Assembly: GCF_000026945.1 (NCBI RefSeq)
Contig: NC_012860.1
Location: 2,480,001-2,544,000 of the forward strand
Reading direction: 5' to 3'
Length of the DNA: 64,000 nucleotides
Source: Candida dubliniensis CD36
Lineage: Eukaryota; Ascomycota; Pichiomycetes; Serinales; Debaryomycetaceae
Part shown: piece after piece, positions 37,316 to 47,871 of the stretch
How positions within the stretch are numbered: position 1 is the first letter of the stretch
Layout: each line of letters opens with the position of its first letter
Notes under the pieces: model-generated
Databases searched by the model: none
Seen by the model: the letters and a program-made list of their open reading frames with translations, nothing else
What the model was told of the DNA's origin: nothing
Position numbers and translations under genes: made by a program

Positions 37316-39126
37316 TTATTGGAAATCTCCAAATGGGTTAAAGTTTGGTAAAATTCTACTACGATCTGATAAATCAACCGTTTTCATGGATTGATAATTA
37401 CCTTCAATTTTCCCTGTATTGAAACCGTAGAAATGACCCTTAATTTCATTAGTCATATGCTTTATCAAATTTAGTACATTTTTCAGATGGAAATAGCTGG
37501 GGGTAGCTAAATTGTCAAATTCGTTGATAGAAAAATTCAAAATTTGATCATTAGTCAACTCGTACTCTCTAGGAACCAAATTATTATCCACTTGTACTAA
37601 GTTGGGTTCAGAATCTTCCTTATCCATAGTGATGTACAATTCTGGTTTGTTGTAAGGCAAAACCGCACACAACCAAATTCTTGTTTTATAAATTTTAAAC
37701 AACTCTTTTATTAAACCTCGAAAGTCAATACGTTTGAATCCAGCAAAATAGTAAAAGATCAACTTTTTAAAGTCACATTGGTACTCGACATTTATAAGAG
37801 ACAAGTCAGAATCAAGATTAAGTTCTTTGATTTTGTTGTAGCAGGTGATAAATGCCTTCTTTTCTTCAAGAAACTTCCCACTGATCTTATGAACTTCTTT
37901 AGGTGTCGCAAAACGAAGTACTTGCTTTGTAGGTAAAGTTATAATAAACTCATTATCCTCGTTCAGGTGTGAGTTGATTATTGTTGATGCATCCATAGTG
38001 GTTGGGTGAGTTCCACCATTAGTTTTGGTAACATGTCCCTCAATAATTGTTAAACTCTTCAAATGCTCCAATTTCTTCAAAAAATTGAACAAAATTGCAA
38101 AATTCAAATTCACTAATGGTTCAACGATCATAACCAAATCTTTTCCACGATCTCCGTCAACGATAACCAAATCATTCTTTTGTAAAAATATATTAGAATT
38201 ATGAGGATAAGACAATAAATCAAATTTCCCGTTCTTGTTGATAACAAGACAAAGAATTTTATGGTTAAAAGTAAGATTGTTTAAATTCTTAATAAATGTA
38301 ATCAATTTTATTATAACTGGATTAGTCAACAAGTTATTCAATTTTGATAAAATGTCAGCAGTGATATTCTGATCTTGGAAATACTTGATGGTTTTCATAT
38401 ACAAACTTTTCAATTCAGGAGAAGCCACAATGTATTGATCTCGTAACATTAACCCGTTTTCCAATTTGATTGGATTTCCTTGACCCATAGATTGATTTTG
38501 CACACTATTCATAGTCTGTTTGTTCTGATATGCAATGAAGGGGGCATTATTACCAGCACCTGTCAAAGGTTGTTGCAGTTGCAGTTGGTGTTGTGGATTT
38601 TGATTTGGTGCTTGGTGTTGTTGTTGCTGTTGTTGCTGTTGTTGTTGGTGCTGTTGTGGTTGCTGTTGTGGTTGTCTAGTATCACCAAAGGGGCTGAATG
38701 AGAAATCCGCTAACTGGCTGGGCCTTCTGGATTGGAAGTCGTTAAATTTAGTATTTAGATTCAAGTTGGAAAACGAATCATTTATATCAAAGTTGCCATC
38801 CCCATTGTGTTGGTAATGGTTATGGGCATAATTATTAAACATGGCTATTGAAGACAAATCTTTTCTATTGTTAAAAAAATTAGATGATTGTGCTCCTAGC
38901 TGAGGAGATTGTGGATTTAAACTTGGTTGATGATAGAAATTATTTCTAGTAAAGGATTCAGCAGCGTAACTTGGTCTACGAGACGAGATATTGGACACAC
39001 CACCTTGTAACTCGGCTGGCAAATTGAACGAGTCTTTGTTTAGGGAGGCGTTAGTATAAAAACTGGACACATCTAACGGCAGACCATCATCTAACGCTGA
39101 TAACTTTTTTAACAAAAGGTTATTGA

Positions 39127-39157
<31 letters not shown>

Positions 39158-39337
39158 AGGTGGATACTCCTTGTTGGTTGCAACATTCTGGATGTAATTA
39201 TTGCCTGAGGGGTACAAGTCAGGTTGTTTTCTTTCGCGGGTATCTTGTGATTGAGGGTTTTTACTTGTAGACATTGCTGATGAGCTTCCGTTCTGATTAC
39301 TAGTATTCAAGAAATCTGGATAATTCATTGCAGACAT
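37316..39337 (-). CDS. PSP1-domain protein with polyglutamine tracts
   Basis: 673 residues from ATG 39337 (MSAMNYPDFLN); the frame continues upstream only to a TTG. The N-terminal half is Asn/Gln-rich with an uninterrupted Q10 tract (39128-39157) and a longer interrupted Gln/His tract near 38600-38690. The C-terminal half contains a PSP1-like C-terminal domain (about 500-590) with RFATPKEVHKISGKFLEEKK and YFAGFKRIDFRGLIKELF. Family proteins (yeast Psp1 and relatives) are high-copy suppressors linked to DNA polymerase alpha and P-body-type granules. A serine-rich RRPSQL pair suggests phosphorylation sites. The exact orthologue is not resolved. Confidence 0.8.
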
Positions 39338-41108
39338 AATGCCAGTAATTTGTTCTGTATTGGGTGATAAATTTTCCTCTTTATTTTTTTTTTTCCCTTC
39401 CTTTCTCCTCTCTCTAGTGTTTTCTTTATTTGGGGGGTTCAAAGAAATCTTATTATTAAAAATTAATTGTCAAAAAGTTTCACTAACGTAAGTTTTATTG
39501 TAGTCTAATATTGTTGAATCAGTGAATCCAAAGTATTCTATGTTTAAGATCTATCAGTTCTAGTCGTAAATTATAGTTTTAGCAAGGGGAAAAGGAGAGA
39601 GAAAAGAAAAGCAAAAAAAAGAAAGAAAGAAAGAAAGAAAGAAAGTAAGGAAAGGTATATGTGATTGCCTGCGAGAGAGGCGAGTGAGTTAATGTTTTCA
39701 AATTCTCCATTTTGTTTTTTCTTAGTTTTCAATTTTCAGTTTTCAGTTTTATTATTTCTTTGCTTCTTGTTTGTTTGTTTTTCCAAATATCAAAAAATGT
39801 CGTGATTGTCTTTGCATAATGTCGTGTACTCAGCTATACAGTTAATATTATTATTATCATCCCTTTTTCTTATTCTTTTGGGCGAATCACATTCAAACTT
39901 TCAAATTACAACACCCTTTAATATGTTATTCTTTGGTCTCTGATAACTCCTCCCACCCATTAATGCAGAATAACACAAGAATATGTAACCTAATGCAAAC
40001 TAGATCAGTTATAATTTGGGATTGAGTTTTCCTAAGATCGTCACCAGTATTTTTTTTTTTTGTTGTTCTCGCAAGTCGACATTTGATCTCTATTTAAAAC
40101 TCAACTATCAACAGAAACAATATAGAGGGGTATAAGTATTTTCTTTTTTTCTTTCTCATAAAATTCAATCATTTAAAGAGTTGAACTAATTATTTTATTT
40201 TTGTTGTGTCTATGGTTGGTAATAAACTAATACTAGCATTCAACAGCAACCTTGCTCAAGGGATTACAGACACATTAATAACGTTTCTCTTTGGAATGGA
40301 AAAGAATATTTACGTGTCCAGAATCAACACCAGAATTATTCTAGTTTATGTCCAGCCGCAAACATACTAAACTAATATTTAAAGCAAGATTCATAATATT
40401 GAGCAAAGAAACGTTCATTTTCAAAAGTTATAGTAGACAAATATCAGCTGAAGTTTACTCAAAAGATGATAATTATTTCATAGCCATTTGTCTAACACAC
40501 AACAGTCACACCTTTTTTTTAAGGGGCGTGTGTGGTGGGGTAAAAACTTTTTGCATAGAGCCGTGACGCTCGCAAATTCACAACAATATACGGCTATATG
40601 AACAGGACACAACTTCTGTTGCAATGCAATTAATTGAGAGTAAAGTATTTCCAGTTCGGTGGTTAAGATAAGAAGTCTTTGCAATCTAAAGTATTGGGTA
40701 TATGAGTTTGTAGGTGTCGCACCAGCCGAATAGCAAGTTTCAGAAACTACCAAAAAGCTTTTCCTTCTGTAAGTTCTTTTATTGGTTTATAACCATTTCA
40801 AGGTTGCAAAAAGGTATATTGAAAAATGGAGATAGCTCAATTACAGAACAAACTGTAAACATAGCAATTGCCCAACCATAGGTATTATCTACTCACCTCT
40901 TTTTTTTTGCAATTCTAGTTTTCTTACATTTAGCATCCACAAATCAACACTTTTTAACAAACTGGAATATATTTGAATGGGTTTTCTATTTAAAACAGTA
41001 CAAACTATTTGGAATACCATCACCAAATCAATAACTTAACTTTTTAATTTAACAATAAAAACAAAACAACAACCTGACCTCATAATTCATTATCGTGGAT
41101 GCCTTTAA
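39338..41108. other. Long intergenic region upstream of the PSP1-like gene
   Basis: About 1.77 kb between the PSP1-like start and the stop of the small two-exon gene. It holds a (GAAA)7 microsatellite (39621-39648), a G-rich patch GGGGCGTGTGTGGTGGGG near 40524, and one of three GTGTCGCAC motifs (40714-40722). Frames at 40348-40566 and 40478-40753 have no conserved features. Confidence 0.5.
39621..39648. repeat. (GAAA)7 microsatellite
   Basis: Seven perfect tetranucleotide units, about 280 bases upstream of the PSP1-like gene start. Length variation between strains is expected. Confidence 0.9.
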
Positions 41109-41405
41109 TTATTTTGGAGATGAACTCTGGTAACCACAACCACTGCCCCTTCTCAAACCTTGACCTGCTTTTGGTGGATAAACCCCATGTCCTTCAATGA
41201 AAACTTCTTCATCTTTATCCAATGGTTCGCAAGTACACCAATTATCTTTAGAAGTGACATCCATTATCTCATGGACATGTTTACCACAACCAGTCCAAGA
41301 TTTATGTTCTAAATAAAAGTTAGTATTATTGAACAGTTAATTGATTTCATAAAAACCAAAGAACAATCACATACGACAAATTCCGCAAATTTCGGTTTTA
41401 CACAT
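41109..41405 (-). CDS. Small two-exon cysteine-rich (probable zinc-binding) protein, 76 residues
   Basis: The minus strand gives exon 1 (41405-41375, 31 bases), an intron (41374-41309, 66 bases) with GTATGT, a perfect TACTAAC 17 bases before the TAG end, and exon 2 (41308-41109). Splicing joins C|AA to read MCKTEICGICQHKSWTGCGK, then DNWCTC and a tail ending GYQSSSPK. The pattern CxxxxCxxCQ-K-WxGCGxH plus CxC matches a family of tiny fungal and plant proteins of unknown function that begin MCK. Cysteines and histidines suggest a zinc site. No unspliced frame encodes it, so it is easily missed. Function is unknown. Confidence 0.85.
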
Positions 41406-42899
41406 TGTTTCGAATAATAGTATATAGTGATAATAAAATTGTTATAATAGTTGAAGAGAAAAGGAAAAGGAAAAGGAAAAGAAAAATCAATTCACGAAAT
41501 ATTTTGGAGCAAAACCCTTCCCCATTTATATATCAGTTTTTTTTTGCTTTCATTCTTCCCCCTTCTATCTTATTGTTTAATTCCTGATAAGCATTTTTTG
41601 ACCAAGATAACCAAAAAAACAAATTAAGTACAAAGACCAAAATGAGAAATGTAACCAAAAATCAATTGTTTATTCTTGTTTTTGTTAGTCCAAGTAGATC
41701 CTTTTTTCCATTGCTGCACCATTTCGCGCAATTTGAGAGCACACGATTTTATCCGTTAACTAACTAATGATTTTTCTCTTTTATACCGTTGATGACTTTT
41801 TTCTTTCATTCTTTTTCCCCACGCAGAAACCTGGCCCCGGTTGAGGAGTTTTTTTTTTTTTTTCGGGTCATTCATGGAATAAATGTTATTATACTTCGCG
41901 GTAAAACTTACCTGGTATGGTATGAACTGATCAAACGAGTTTTATTAACTTGCTATTTTTTTGGTTTTATCACATTCATTTCTTACAAGCAATAATAATG
42001 ACCTGATAATTGTCACTTACAAATTCGGGGTTGTATGTCCGATCTAAAAAAACACCTTCACTATATACTTCAAATCGGTCGATATTTTTTTGGAGACCGA
42101 TTTGCTCTCTCTTTTTCTTAGACATTTATGAAACACCGTTTTTTGTTTCATTGGTATTCTATAATGATGGTTCCCGGAATATGAAGGATTCGGTCCCCCC
42201 CATACTTTACAACAGATTCTAACATCGCCATTTAAGGTACAATTTCCTCGGGTAAAAGAAGTTGAAGTAAATGACTGACCTAATCTATCGGAACCAGTAG
42301 TGGGGCAAAATAACATCCAAGAGTTATTTGTCAAGATGTTCCATCGCAGTTATTGGGTTTAATGTTTAGGTTCGTTATACTTCCTTGTTATCACCGAAAG
42401 CCCTTGTGTAAAGAATTTGAATTTGGTCTCTGGTTATAACATACCTCCAGGTGTTTTTCGCAACGGATTCATATGGCTCACAGGGCAGAGGTAAAACCTA
42501 AGACGATCTTCTGAGCCGGACCACCGTTTTGAAGAGCAGAACTTAACCCCCATCTGTTCGGAGAGTATTGGTTTTTATTGTTTTTCCAAACAATGTTGCC
42601 AAATTTTATTTGCGCCAAACATTGTTAAGTATGCTGTTTGTTATGTAGTCCAGTGAAATGCCAATAGGTATAAGATCTGTATTATCCATGTTGCTATAAT
42701 ATCACCAGGATGATCACCTTTGTAGATCAAAAAAAGTTACACCGCTTCGGCATTGAAGGGGTAATCAGTTTAAAAAGGTGTAAACAAAACCACTGATCAA
42801 CTTGGTTCAGGAATACCTTGACTCTACAACCTTGAATTACAAAACTAACCTCCATTAAGTACTTGGAACTATGGATTTACTTGATGGCATACACAATTT
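41406..42899. other. Long intergenic region with possible RNA gene
   Basis: About 1.5 kb between the two-exon gene and SMT3, whose stop is at 42900. Frames at 41405-42334 lack conservation. The nested-helix segment at 42420-42585 and the U1-like decamer at 41906-41915 are described separately. Confidence 0.5.
42420..42585 (+). ncRNA. Possible structured RNA with nested helices (unidentified)
   Basis: AACGG (42462-42466) pairs with CCGTT (42524-42528). Inside it GGCTCA (42475-42480) pairs with TGAGCC (42512-42517), enclosing two adjacent hairpins, AGGT-AAA-ACCT (42489-42499) and AAGA-CGA-TCTT (42500-42510). The local sequence is richer in G+C than its surroundings, and T5 runs at 42572-42576 and 42581-42585 could terminate RNA polymerase III. 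I could not match it to RNase P, RNase MRP, SRP or telomerase RNA from memory, and the strand is uncertain. Confidence 0.3.
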
Positions 42900-43205
42900 C
42901 TACAAACATCCACCAATTTGTGCACGGTGGGCTTCAATAGTATCACCATCATCCATATCTAAATCTTCTGGAGTTTGATCAGCATGAACTCTTCCACCAT
43001 CAACTAAGAAACGCATGGTGTCGGGAGATGTACCTTGTCTTTTAGCAAAGGCTTCCATTAATCTTCTAAATTTGGTATTACGTTTAACTTTAAAGAACAC
43101 TTCTTGTGTACCATCAGAAACCTTCACATTTATATGTGTACCTTTCTCTTCTTTTGGGCCTGCATCAGCTGGTGGTGATCCTCCTGTGTTTTCAGTGTCG
43201 GACAT
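42900..43205 (-). CDS. SMT3: SMT3, SUMO
   Basis: 101 residues. A flexible N-terminus (about 1-22) is followed by the SUMO beta-grasp fold with [19 protein letters not shown], the interaction groove around RFLVDGGRV and [19 protein letters not shown]. The precursor ends GG (98-99) followed by CL, so a Ulp-type protease must remove two residues before conjugation by Aos1/Uba2 and Ubc9. Length equals yeast Smt3. It is divergent from PRM1 with 508 bases between starts, which contain a GTGTCGCAC motif. Confidence 0.97.
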   Translation of the reverse strand: MSDTENTGGSPPADAGPKEEKGTHINVKVSDGTQEVFFKVKRNTKFRRLMEAFAKRQGTSPDTMRFLVDGGRVHADQTPEDLDMDDGDTIEAHRAQIGGCL

Positions 43206-43713
43206 TTTAATGTTTTTTTCAATTGATGAATACTCGAAACTTAATAATCAAGAAACTATGATTGTTTTGATATTGGCATTTTTTTTTTTAAGAAAAAGGA
43301 AGAAAATTATAACTGAGGTTTGATCGGTCGCGTTGTTTCAGGCCACCACAATTATGTGTGTCGCACGACCTTGTTTTCATGTCTTCCTGATGCAACCAGA
43401 TACCTCAACTAATTGGAATTAAGTATATTGTAGCGATTGCACTTATCAATGCTTTAAAAAGATTCAAAGGATTACTCAACAAAGCTACTAGTTTTTATTG
43501 TGGTCACGTAAACTTTGTATTAAGATTTTGAAACTAGAGTGGGTTTAACTGGCAGAAAAAAAGTGATGATAGTTTCACTAGTGTTTCAACAGTGTTTCAA
43601 GTAACTCTTTACTGGAATATAAAATGCTATAACGATAACCTGATAGAACCCAGAATTATTTGATATTTCTTTATTGAAAGACGCTATGGTGTTTTGGTTC
43701 ATCAGTTGCTCTC
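43206..43713. other. Divergent intergenic region SMT3/PRM1
   Basis: 508 bases with a GTGTCGCAC motif at 43358-43366 and a tandem GTGTTTCAA pair near 43580-43600. A C/D-like box pair was considered and rejected. No gene was recognised. Confidence 0.5.
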
Positions 43714-45588
43714 ATGTTTAGAAACTATTTGAATCTTCCTGAAATATTAACTCAAGTATACTTGAACAAATATGCCATCTTGCTAATTCTTATCCTCATC
43801 AAATTGATACTATTGGAAACTTCAATCTTAGATAATCTTGACCTGGTATTGTTGGACAACTCAATTTGTGACAATGGCGAAATTCAACCGGTTTTAAACA
43901 CGATTCATTATATGATTGTAGATAGTTTGCAAACACTAGAGGCTGCAGGTATAGTATCAATAATTTTAACCCTCAAAGTTATTAAACAGTTAGCGTTGTT
44001 TTTCATTGAATTGTTTTTTGGAACATATATTTGTTTAATAAATGCAGCCTTGAAAGGATCAACTGAGGCAGCACTTGATGCAAGCGAAGGTGTTATTCGA
44101 GCTGTCAATGCTACCGTTGTGTCTGCCACCAATGATATTGAAAGTGCCTTAAAGGGTCTTTCCCTGATCATTAATGATTTGGTTACCGGATTCAGTGCTA
44201 TAAAGAATATATTTACTGGATCCAAACCAGACCCAACACAATATCAAAATAAAATCAATATTACTTTGGGAAATTTGAAAAATAAAATCATGATCCCTAA
44301 TGAAGTTCTTACAAAACTTGATAACTTCAAAAATTCTAGTTTATACGGGTTATCACAATTAGGCAATGGAACTCAAACCATAGTATCTACCCCTTTTGAG
44401 TTGGCTATCAAGAAATTAAACACTATGAAACTGAATTATAATTTTAGTACAGGAGCACCTAGTCCCATCAATTTCCGTGACGAGTGTTTGAAAGATATGA
44501 GCAAATTAAAGGACGTACAAACCGCCTTGGCTAAGTTAGTTGAGAGAATTAGCAAATGGCTTTTTATTGGATTAGTACTTGCCATGGTGGGCTCAATCTT
44601 GTATGTGAGTTATATTCAATGGAGACACTGGAGGCGAATGGACAAATTTATCAACGAAACAGGTATCGACAAAGTAGTGCAATTTCGCAACCAATATAAT
44701 ATTTACAATAACTTTTTGATATATACAATAGTGAAGCGTATGGGGATAGACCTTAATGAAAAAGCTATTTGGATGGCGAGTTATACGTTTAGTGAGATTT
44801 CCAGGAATGTATTCTTTTTCGGAATGATGGGGGTTGTTTCAGTAGCGGCACAATACATTCTACTAAATTCTGTTCAGTCATCTATGAGTAATCATATCAA
44901 GTCGTTTGATACCATAAGCAACAGTACCTACATGTCAGCACCCACAATTTATCTTCGAGATATGAACACTTACATTGATGATACACAAAATAAACTAAAC
45001 CAAGAGTTGTTCAGTGGGATAAAGGAAGTATCGGTGACATTAAACTCGACAATTGTTGAATTTTTGGATAAACTTAATGAAACATTATCTGATATATTTG
45101 GGAATACACCCTTAGGAGGGCCAATAAACACAGTTGTTTACTGTACAATTGGACGAAAACTTGAAAAAATTGAAAAGGGATTAACTTGGATGAATGATAA
45201 CTTAAATATTAACATACCTTCTATTAGCAGGGAAATTGAAGATGGTTTATCTCATATAACATTTTTGCAACCACAATCCATCTTGACAAAAGCAAATAAA
45301 ATAATTGATTTGTACTGCAAGTCTATATTGTTAGAATTATACATTAGTCTAGGACTTCTTGGTGTTTGGCTATTTCAAATCTTTGTTGGTGGTGTCACAC
45401 TTGCCATCCGGCATTGGAATAGCAAAAGACAGGAAAACACGTCTTATGCTATAAGTAGCCCACGTGAATTGTCAGAACATGAGAAAGAAGTATATGGCTA
45501 TCCTCTATCACATCCTTTGATTAACAACAGCCAAGATATAAATACATCATCAAGTTTCTATCCAACTACAGCAGAGAAACTGAAATAA
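43714..45588 (+). CDS. PRM1: PRM1, plasma-membrane fusion protein of mating
   Basis: 624 residues. Membrane segments lie at about 20-38, 86-110, 285-303, 367-388 and 540-565, with two large extracytoplasmic regions rich in Asn glycosylation sequons, the Prm1 topology. The N-terminal MFRNYLNLPEILTQVYLNKY and the LETSILDNLDLVLLDNSICD segment resemble Prm1 proteins. Prm1 is a pheromone-induced factor that promotes merging of plasma membranes between mating partners. It is convergent with the FHA gene (83 bases between stops). The length is near that of yeast Prm1 (661). Confidence 0.88.
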   Translation: MFRNYLNLPEILTQVYLNKYAILLILILIKLILLETSILDNLDLVLLDNSICDNGEIQPVLNTIHYMIVDSLQTLEAAGIVSIILTLKVIKQLALFFIELFFGTYICLINAALKGSTEAALDASEGVIRAVNATVVSATNDIESALKGLSLIINDLVTGFSAIKNIFTGSKPDPTQYQNKINITLGNLKNKIMIPNEVLTKLDNFKNSSLYGLSQLGNGTQTIVSTPFELAIKKLNTMKLNYNFSTGAPSPINFRDECLKDMSKLKDVQTALAKLVERISKWLFIGLVLAMVGSILYVSYIQWRHWRRMDKFINETGIDKVVQFRNQYNIYNNFLIYTIVKRMGIDLNEKAIWMASYTFSEISRNVFFFGMMGVVSVAAQYILLNSVQSSMSNHIKSFDTISNSTYMSAPTIYLRDMNTYIDDTQNKLNQELFSGIKEVSVTLNSTIVEFLDKLNETLSDIFGNTPLGGPINTVVYCTIGRKLEKIEKGLTWMNDNLNINIPSISREIEDGLSHITFLQPQSILTKANKIIDLYCKSILLELYISLGLLGVWLFQIFVGGVTLAIRHWNSKRQENTSYAISSPRELSEHEKEVYGYPLSHPLINNSQDINTSSSFYPTTAEKLK

Positions 45589-45671
45589 ATATAATAGTTT
45601 GATTATTAATCGCATTATCTAGTGTACAAATTACATATACATATATATATATATATAAGAAGGTTTTGTAT

Positions 45672-47150
45672 CTACTTCTTGATTGGTGCTGGTTTTTTCC
45701 AATAGTATTGCTTGTGCGTTTTTCTACAGGATCTTAATCCACCATGACCTTTGATATTCGAAACCAAAGTGGTTCTTTCTCTATCTTCATCGTTTTCAGG
45801 CATGTAGTAATATTCTTCCTGTAATGGTTGACCAGCAGCATCTTTCCCTTGACGATGAATCACTCCAATACATTTCAAATCATGTAAAATGGCTCTTATT
45901 TGAGCTAACGATAACTTAGATGTTAAAACACTAATGGTATTTAAGAATGATGCTGGAGTAGAACTTAATCTTGAAAATGCTAAATGATTGATCAATATAT
46001 TTTGAATTTCAGCCAAATTTGGTAATTCCAATACTGAATTGTCAAGTTCTGGGGTTTGTTGCCTCTTGATTTGTTTTTTCTTCTTTTTGATTTGTGGTTC
46101 TTCAGAAATGGCCTTTCTTTTGATATTTGTTTTATCAGTTAGTACTGATGGTGGCTTTGGTGAAGCAGATGCAGAACGCAGTGGAACATTATTATCTTCA
46201 AACATAACAAAAGTTTTATTTTCAGAACGTTGTCCTTTACTTGGTGTTTCGTCTGGTTCTTCATTATCATTCTCCACAACCTTGATTATTGTTTTTGATA
46301 CTGATTTTAATGGTGTTTTTGGAAGCGCCAGACTAACAGTTTTGTTCATGGGAGTAGTGTTTGTCGTGTTACTGTTGTCGTTTTCAAGTAAAGTTGGCAT
46401 CTCCTCGTCGGTCAATTCTTCATCAATATCATTTGGATTCAACAAGATAATATCTTTTGATATTTGCAACAAAATATTTTCAAATTTGGGCATGGTAATA
46501 GTCTCACCTTTACGAACAAAAAATTCAGTATGATGACCATCCAACTTGATTGTTTTATTTAACTTATAGTTGTGCAAATCTGCATCCAAAGGTTTACCAC
46601 TAGTATTTTCCATTATTATGAAATTATCTGAGGAATTGGTTTCATAAACAAAACAAGGTTTAGGGATAATGACACCAACACCATTTGACCCAAGACACGT
46701 TAAAATGATCTGCTGAGAACTAGAACTTAACTTCAAATGAACTCTAGAAATACGAGGATCTGAAGCAGTAAGAGCAAATTCACAACTACGTGATGATCTA
46801 CCAATGGAAAAATGAGAGTGAGTGTTCACCAATGGAATACGTATAACCGATTTATCTGGATTTAAAACATTGAAATCTTTGTTGATGTTTGCAGTGGGTT
46901 TAGGTTCTGGTTTGAAAATGTCCTTGTCATTGTCAGAATAGGCTTCTCTTGCCGGAGAAGATGAACGGAATAATGAGGATGATGGATTTGGAGTTGGGTA
47001 GTTATCACGAGAAACACGAGCTTCTGTTGCTTCTTCAGCAACCCTAGATTTGTTTGTCACAGCTGACGTGAAAGGGTCTTTTGAAGAATTATAGGAGTAA
47101 TCTTCGAGCACAGGCGACGAAGGTGGGAATTGATAATTCATATTAGACAT
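45672..47150 (-). CDS. TOS4/PLM2-like FHA-domain chromatin protein
   Basis: 492 residues from ATG 47150 (MSNMNYQFPPSSP); the upstream extension starts with TTG. The FHA domain (about 100-210) has IGRSSRSC (G117, R118) and the conserved SRVH (S135-H138). The middle is acidic and Ser/Thr-rich. A conserved-looking C-terminal region (about 375-480) contains AQIRAILHDLKCIGVIHR and SCRKTHKQYYWKKP. Yeast Tos4 and Plm2 are G1/S-transcribed, chromatin-bound FHA proteins, and an SCB core (CACGAAA) lies about 140 bases upstream here. One or the other orthologue cannot be fixed, so no symbol is given. Confidence 0.78.
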   Translation of the reverse strand: MSNMNYQFPPSSPVLEDYSYNSSKDPFTSAVTNKSRVAEEATEARVSRDNYPTPNPSSSLFRSSSPAREAYSDNDKDIFKPEPKPTANINKDFNVLNPDKSVIRIPLVNTHSHFSIGRSSRSCEFALTASDPRISRVHLKLSSSSQQIILTCLGSNGVGVIIPKPCFVYETNSSDNFIIMENTSGKPLDADLHNYKLNKTIKLDGHHTEFFVRKGETITMPKFENILLQISKDIILLNPNDIDEELTDEEMPTLLENDNSNTTNTTPMNKTVSLALPKTPLKSVSKTIIKVVENDNEEPDETPSKGQRSENKTFVMFEDNNVPLRSASASPKPPSVLTDKTNIKRKAISEEPQIKKKKKQIKRQQTPELDNSVLELPNLAEIQNILINHLAFSRLSSTPASFLNTISVLTSKLSLAQIRAILHDLKCIGVIHRQGKDAAGQPLQEEYYYMPENDEDRERTTLVSNIKGHGGLRSCRKTHKQYYWKKPAPIKK

Positions 47151-47288
47151 GATATATTCTAAAGTGGTAAAAAAAAAAATGAAAAGCAAATGGCCTGTGT
47201 ATATTTTTTTCAAGAGGATTGTTTATAGTTTTGGAAACAGTTTGAACGATCCTTGGTAGTGCAACTCGGCCTGGGTTCGAAAGTAAAA

Positions 47289-47295
47289 TTTCGTG
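47289..47295 (-). promoter_or_regulatory. SCB core CACGAAA upstream of the FHA gene
   Basis: CACGAAA on the coding strand 139 bases before the start at 47150, with a CGCGTC (MCB-like) core close by near 47322. It is consistent with G1/S transcription known for the family. Binding is inferred. Confidence 0.4.
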
Positions 47296-47603
47296 TTGTT
47301 TATATTTTATATTTTGCAGTCGCGTCTGAAGTTTTTAGTGTGTCCCACTTTAGTACACCAAATAATGGATGTATTATCAATGACCAATAAATGTATTTAA
47401 CAATTAAAGTGATTTATAAAAGAGGCTAGTAGAGTATTAACGTAAGAAACATTTAAATTTAATATATTTACTGACTACTCCTTTTATCAAGAAACCAGAG
47501 CATATTCTACTTGACGGTTTAGCTTTGTCGTGGGTCTTGTTTACGTTTCATGCTTTCTTTTTTTTTTTTTTTCTCAGTGTGTACAAAACCAATACCATCA
47601 AAA

Positions 47604-47640
47604 TAGGGCTGCAGCCCTAATAATAGTTTATTGCACGTGA
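47604..47640 (+). promoter_or_regulatory. Tbf1-type palindrome and Cbf1 box of RPL37
   Basis: A perfect 16-base palindrome TAGGGCTGCAGCCCTA (47604-47619) is followed 14 bases later by GCACGTGA (47633-47640), 230-270 bases upstream of the RPL37 ATG. Tbf1 with Cbf1 is the established ribosomal-protein gene module in C. albicans, where Rap1 is not used as in S. cerevisiae. Confidence 0.8.
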
Positions 47641-47871
47641 ACATTCTCTTATTAACTTATTTTACCATTTTACACTACTAACATTTGATTTTTTTTTCTC
47701 GCTACCAGTAACAAAGTTTGACGTTGTATTGGCTTGCGCAAACAGTGAGTTTCTCTGCTCTGTGCACACACACACACACACCGCAAATTTTTGTTAGAGG
47801 CAAAGAAAAAAAAAATTTTGAAAATTCATAGACTTTCTTTCTTAAACCATCAAAGTATAGATAATCAACAA

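Larger units (their letters stand above)
47151..47871. other. Divergent intergenic region FHA gene/RPL37
   Basis: About 720 bases carrying an SCB-like element near the FHA gene and a Tbf1/Cbf1 pair near RPL37. It also has a TACTAAC at 47676-47682 without a donor. A GTTCGA at 47275 is not part of a tRNA fold. Confidence 0.55.

Noticed and set aside
40348..40753. Two overlapping frames of 72 and 91 codons on opposite strands
   Set aside because: No conserved motifs, and both have low-complexity or random-looking composition.
42010..42334. Overlapping frames of 70 and 96 codons
   Set aside because: No family features, and they overlap the region that may carry an RNA gene.
41406..42899. Telomerase RNA (TER1)
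   Set aside because: No template copy of the 23-base telomeric repeat occurs on either strand.
43563..43643. C/D snoRNA-like boxes (GTGATGA at 43563, CTGA at 43640)
   Set aside because: The flanking bases do not form a terminal stem and no clear guide segment was found.
47245..47300. tRNA-like B box GTTCGA
   Set aside because: No A box with correct spacing and no cloverleaf stems can be drawn.
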